The translations under genes were made by a program, and so were the position numbers. A stretch of 17,610 nucleotides of DNA from Nitrospirae bacterium UBA4572 (GTDB lineage: Bacteria; Nitrospirota; Leptospirillia; Leptospirillales; Leptospirillaceae): assembly GCA_002387725.1 (NCBI GenBank), contig DGKK01000025.1, forward strand, positions 73,595 to 91,204. The letters run 5' to 3'. The notes under the pieces were generated by a model. The model was not told where the DNA came from. It did no database searches and was given only the letters and a program-made list of their open reading frames with translations. How positions within the stretch are numbered: the stretch's first letter is position 1; each line of letters starts with the position of its first letter. Below are positions 15,261-17,610 of this stretch, piece after piece.

Positions 15261-16137
15261 TCGAATCCAGATCAATAAGGAATTTGTCGATATCATGCCC
15301 CAGGATTATCTTGACCTGGTGGAAACCGGAACCTTTGAAAGCCCCAACCGTGGCTGGAAGGACTTTGGAACCGCGACGGAGCTGATCGCCGAGCATTCTC
15401 TTTGTGCCGGATGCCCTGAGTCCATCGCCTTTCGCCACATCATGGCCTCCATCCCCAACCCCGAAGATACCGTCATGGTGGGCTCGACAGGATGCACCAG
15501 CCTTGTCTTCCCGATGATTGCCGTTCACAATATCCACTCCCTTTTCGGAAATCAGAACGCCATTGCCACAGGCCTCAAGCGCGCCCTTGCGGTGCGATTC
15601 CCCGACAGGGTCAAGGATGTCATTGTCCTTGCCGGAGACGGGGCAACCGTGGACATCGGCCTTGACATGACCCTTCAGTCTTGGTTCCGGAAAGAGCGTT
15701 TCACCACGATTTGCTTCGACAATGAACTCTATGCCAATACAGGCGGACAGGAATCGGGACTCATGCAGAAGGGGTTCCTGGCAAAGATGGCCCCCGTCGG
15801 AAAGCGCTTCGACAAGGTGCGCCTTCCTGAGATCGCACGGGAATCAGGATGCGATTATGTCGCCATCATGACGGCCAGCAAGCCCAGCCTCGTCGAAAAG
15901 GTCATCAAGCAGGCCGTTCTCATTGCCCGGGAAGTGGGTCCCACCTATATTCAGATCTACACGCCCTGCATTCTTGAGATCGGGAAGCAGAGCATGGAGG
16001 GACTGCAGGAGATGAGAACGTCGGAGGCCCCGGGAGAACGGTTCAAGTTCCGGGAGTTCATCTCACCTGAAGCCCAATCCTTCCTTGACGGCCTGGCAGA
16101 GAAGAAGAAGGCCGAAAAGATTGCGGCCACAACTTAA
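15253..16137 (+). CDS. 2-oxoacid:ferredoxin oxidoreductase beta subunit
   Basis: Beta subunit (294 residues) carrying the TPP-diphosphate site and the proximal [4Fe-4S] cluster. Seen: CAGCPES with Cys51 and Cys54, GSTGC with Cys81, and TPC with Cys239, a full four-cysteine set matching pyruvate oxidoreductases. The TPP/Mg motif is GDGATVDIGL (128-137) with DNELYANTGGQESG about 20 residues on. Length is normal. The ATG at 15253 has AAGGAG seven bases upstream and overlaps the alpha stop, so translation is coupled. The C-terminus ends in a Lys/Ala-rich tail. It forms the catalytic core with alpha. Confidence 0.94.
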   Translation: MANRIQINKEFVDIMPQDYLDLVETGTFESPNRGWKDFGTATELIAEHSLCAGCPESIAFRHIMASIPNPEDTVMVGSTGCTSLVFPMIAVHNIHSLFGNQNAIATGLKRALAVRFPDRVKDVIVLAGDGATVDIGLDMTLQSWFRKERFTTICFDNELYANTGGQESGLMQKGFLAKMAPVGKRFDKVRLPEIARESGCDYVAIMTASKPSLVEKVIKQAVLIAREVGPTYIQIYTPCILEIGKQSMEGLQEMRTSEAPGERFKFREFISPEAQSFLDGLAEKKKAEKIAATT

Positions 16138-16152
16138 CCTCCGGGGGATTCG

Positions 16153-16842
16153 ATGAAAAAACGCATTAATATTCGTATGTCGGGCTTGGGCGGACAAGGG
16201 GTTGTTACCTCCGCCCACTTGATGGCGATGGCCGCTGCCCATGAAGGCAAGTTTGCCATCTCGAACCCCTTTTTTGGCGCCGAAAAGCGTATGGCTCCCG
16301 CTGAATCCTACGTTCGGATCGGGGAGGAAAAGATCTACGACCGGGGAGAGCTCGTTTTCCCGCATGTCGTCATGGTGTACCACCCTCAGGTGATCACCAT
16401 GGGAAAGAGCTACACGATGCCGTTTTATTCGGGAATCAAGGACGGAGGGCTTATCATCATCAATGATGATATTGAACTTCTGACCGAGGAAGAAAAAGAG
16501 GATCTTGCGAAGAAAAAGGTCACGGTCTACTACGTTCCTGCCACAAAGATCGCACTCGAGCTTGCCGGAACCGAACTTGCCACAAACATGGGAATGCTGG
16601 GGGCTTTGGCCGGACTGACCCATGCCGTGACAATGGATGGCCTTGACAAGGCCCTTCAGGATCGCTTTGGAAAGAAATATGTGGCATCGGGAGGTACGGC
16701 AACCCTCGACGAGGCTATCAAGAAGAAGTTTGCGAAAAAAGAGATGCTTCTTCAGAAAAACCTTGAGACCATCCGCAGGACGTTCGATGAGGCAGAAGTC
16801 TATGCCAAAAAGAATCCCACCTTTGCGGTCAACGTCAGCTAA
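16153..16842 (+). CDS. 2-oxoacid:ferredoxin oxidoreductase gamma subunit
   Basis: Gamma subunit (229 residues), the domain that contacts CoA in this enzyme family. The N-terminal MSGLGGQGVVTSAHLMAMAA carries the conserved GxGGQG (11-16), followed by NPFFGAEKRMAPAESYVRIG, and NMGMLGALAGLTHAV in the second half. The C-terminal 50 residues are Lys-rich and helical. The ATG at 16153 follows GGGGG by six bases and lies 15 bases after the beta stop. Together with alpha, beta and delta it makes a heterotetramer-type enzyme. Confidence 0.93.
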   Translation: MKKRINIRMSGLGGQGVVTSAHLMAMAAAHEGKFAISNPFFGAEKRMAPAESYVRIGEEKIYDRGELVFPHVVMVYHPQVITMGKSYTMPFYSGIKDGGLIIINDDIELLTEEEKEDLAKKKVTVYYVPATKIALELAGTELATNMGMLGALAGLTHAVTMDGLDKALQDRFGKKYVASGGTATLDEAIKKKFAKKEMLLQKNLETIRRTFDEAEVYAKKNPTFAVNVS

Positions 16843-16866
16843 CCAGAAGAATCAGGAAGGGTACCG

Positions 16867-17079
16867 ATGTATAATGTGGCAGAGGTAAATGCCGAAGCCT
16901 GCGTCGCCCAGAAGGGATGCCGGTTGTGTATCATGTATTGCCCTGAAGCCAATTGTATCCAGCTTGACACCCAGAAGATGAAGGCAGTGATCGTGGAATC
17001 CCGCTGCAAGGGGTGCGAGCTGTGCGTCGTTGTCTGCGATGCGGCCAAGCATAATGCCATCACGATGGTGGCTCGCTAA
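16867..17079 (+). CDS. ferredoxin-like delta subunit of the oxidoreductase
   Basis: A 70-residue 2[4Fe-4S] ferredoxin-type protein that should pass electrons between the beta-subunit cluster and soluble ferredoxin. Cysteines: Cys12-x5-Cys18-x2-Cys21-x3-Cys25-Pro for the first motif and Cys47-x2-Cys50-x2-Cys53-x3-Cys57-Asp for the second, plus an extra Cys30. The first motif has x5 where x2 is usual, and the second lacks the customary proline. The ATG at 16867 has AGGAAGG seven bases upstream and lies 24 bases after gamma. It is the last gene before a strong hairpin. Confidence 0.9.
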   Translation: MYNVAEVNAEACVAQKGCRLCIMYCPEANCIQLDTQKMKAVIVESRCKGCELCVVVCDAAKHNAITMVAR

Positions 17080-17113
17080 CCTGTTCTGAGTGTAGTGAAG
17101 TTTACTGCGTTAA

Positions 17114-17155
17114 AAGGAAAGGGGGGTGATTCTAGACCCCCCTGCTCCTTTCCTT
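17114..17155 (+). terminator. two-tier hairpin closing the oxidoreductase operon
   Basis: The inner stem GGGGGGT (17121-17127) pairs with ACCCCCC (17136-17142) across an eight-base loop. The outer stem AAGGAAA (17114-17120) pairs with TTTCCTT (17149-17155), with a six-base bulge on one side. It lies 35 bases after the delta stop. What follows is C/T-rich rather than a pure T-run, so it may terminate imperfectly and allow read-through, or protect the mRNA 3' end. Confidence 0.65.
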
Positions 17156-17183
17156 GCCTCCTCTAATCACGAGAGCCTCCGAA

Positions 17184-17471
17184 ATGACCCCTGACAAGGA
17201 CTCTTCCCTTCCGGATCTTGAACTCTCTGATGCCTTTTTGCGTGTCGAGGCGACAATTAAGGAGTTTCATGCCCTCCTTGATGCCGCCAACAGTCTCTCC
17301 GGGTCTCCCGATCTTTCCAACGAAGACCGAAAAAATCGACTCGTGGCCTCCCAGGCTCTGCGTGACAGCGCGACGATCTATCTTGACTGGGGGTGGCACT
17401 ATCTCAGTCGTCTCTATGATCTCCCCAATCCGCACGCCGCCGACGATTTCGATGAAGAGGATCTTCTTTAG
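17184..17471 (+). CDS. small acidic unknown protein
   Basis: A 95-residue protein of unrecognised family, mostly helical (LSDAFLRVEATIKEFHALLDAAN, then KNRLVASQALRDSATIYLDW) with a strongly acidic end (DDFDEEDLL). No cysteine, signal peptide or membrane segment. I prefer the ATG at 17184; a TTG at 17154 is in frame but lies in the hairpin stem. The ribosome site is weak. It lies 104 bases after the delta-subunit gene, on the same strand but beyond the hairpin, and just left of a mobile-element end. It could be an accessory of the oxidoreductase (some such enzymes have a small fifth subunit) or unrelated. Confidence 0.55.
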   Translation: MTPDKDSSLPDLELSDAFLRVEATIKEFHALLDAANSLSGSPDLSNEDRKNRLVASQALRDSATIYLDWGWHYLSRLYDLPNPHAADDFDEEDLL

Positions 17472-17516
17472 CCCTCGCCTTACCCATCACCTCATAGAAT
17501 TTACTGCGTCTCTGCA

Positions 17517-17610
17517 TTGACATCCTCCCCTTCCTCTCGCTTCGCTCGCCGCGATTGCGGATAAGGAAGGGGATTCCGACGGCGGCCATTAGGCCGCTTC
17601 GGTGGGTTCC
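17517..17610 (-). mobile_element. probable right end / guide-RNA scaffold of an IS200/IS605-type (tnpB) element, partial
   Basis: Read on the minus strand this stretch has the arrangement I recall downstream of many tnpB genes. A hairpin with stem GCGGCC/GGCCGC (17582-17587, 17592-17597) is followed by GGAATCCCC, a long hairpin with stem CCCCTTCC/GGAAGGGG (17527-17534, 17565-17572), and the end AGGATGTCAA. The terminal TCAA (17520-17517) resembles the cleavage tetranucleotide of right ends in this family. The tnpB gene itself would lie right of the window, read leftward. The scaffold RNA would run into flanking DNA at 17516 and leftward. The identification is by pattern memory. Confidence 0.55.

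Noticed and set aside
17404..17589. 61-codon minus-strand frame at the right end
   Set aside because: It runs through the hairpins of the presumed element end and antisense to the 95-residue gene; Arg-rich with no domain.

Overview
The window looks like chromosomal DNA of a GC-rich, Gram-negative autotroph. The best guess is a Nitrospirota member close to Leptospirillum. This rests on gene content and style: a four-gene, ferredoxin-linked 2-oxoacid oxidoreductase operon of the kind used in the reverse TCA cycle, ADP-heptose (LPS core) genes, periplasmic parvulin chaperones beside mfd, and frequent GTG/TTG starts behind good Shine-Dalgarno sites. The assignment is inferred from recall of families and was not tested by a search.

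Layout. Positions 1-747 (minus) hold the N-terminal two thirds of anmK, cut by the window edge. engB (701-1342, plus) diverges from it, and the two coding 5' ends overlap. A long minus-strand run then reads from about 12.2 kb down to 1.3 kb: yceI-type periplasmic protein, an unrecognised multi-spanning membrane protein, hemL, gmhA, the heptose-phosphate adenylyltransferase gene (rfaE2/hldC), mfd, and three consecutive SurA/PpiC-like parvulins (two probable lipoproteins, one with an ordinary signal peptide). gmhA, rfaE2 and mfd are separated by 7-13 bases, and two of the parvulins by an ATGA overlap, so at least parts of this run are translationally coupled.

From 12.36 kb the plus strand takes over. 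First comes a small cluster: a protein with a C-terminal J-domain, a 97-residue unknown, and a DUF1841 protein. A 345-base gap with promoter-like and hairpin sequences follows. Then comes the 2-oxoacid:ferredoxin oxidoreductase operon (alpha, beta, gamma, delta; 14040-17079), closed by a strong two-tier hairpin. A 95-residue acidic unknown protein follows. The window ends in what looks like the right end and guide-RNA scaffold of an IS200/IS605-type (tnpB) element whose body lies beyond the right edge.

Functionally the window mixes envelope biogenesis and maintenance (cell-wall recycling, LPS heptose, outer-membrane chaperones), tetrapyrrole synthesis (hemL), transcription-coupled repair (mfd), ribosome assembly (engB) and CO2-fixing/central carbon metabolism (the oxidoreductase). 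No rRNA, tRNA or CRISPR array was seen. The most notable points are the three parvulins that have lost catalytic histidines, the delta-ferredoxin with altered cysteine spacing, the possible switchable leader of the oxidoreductase operon, and the mobile-element end.
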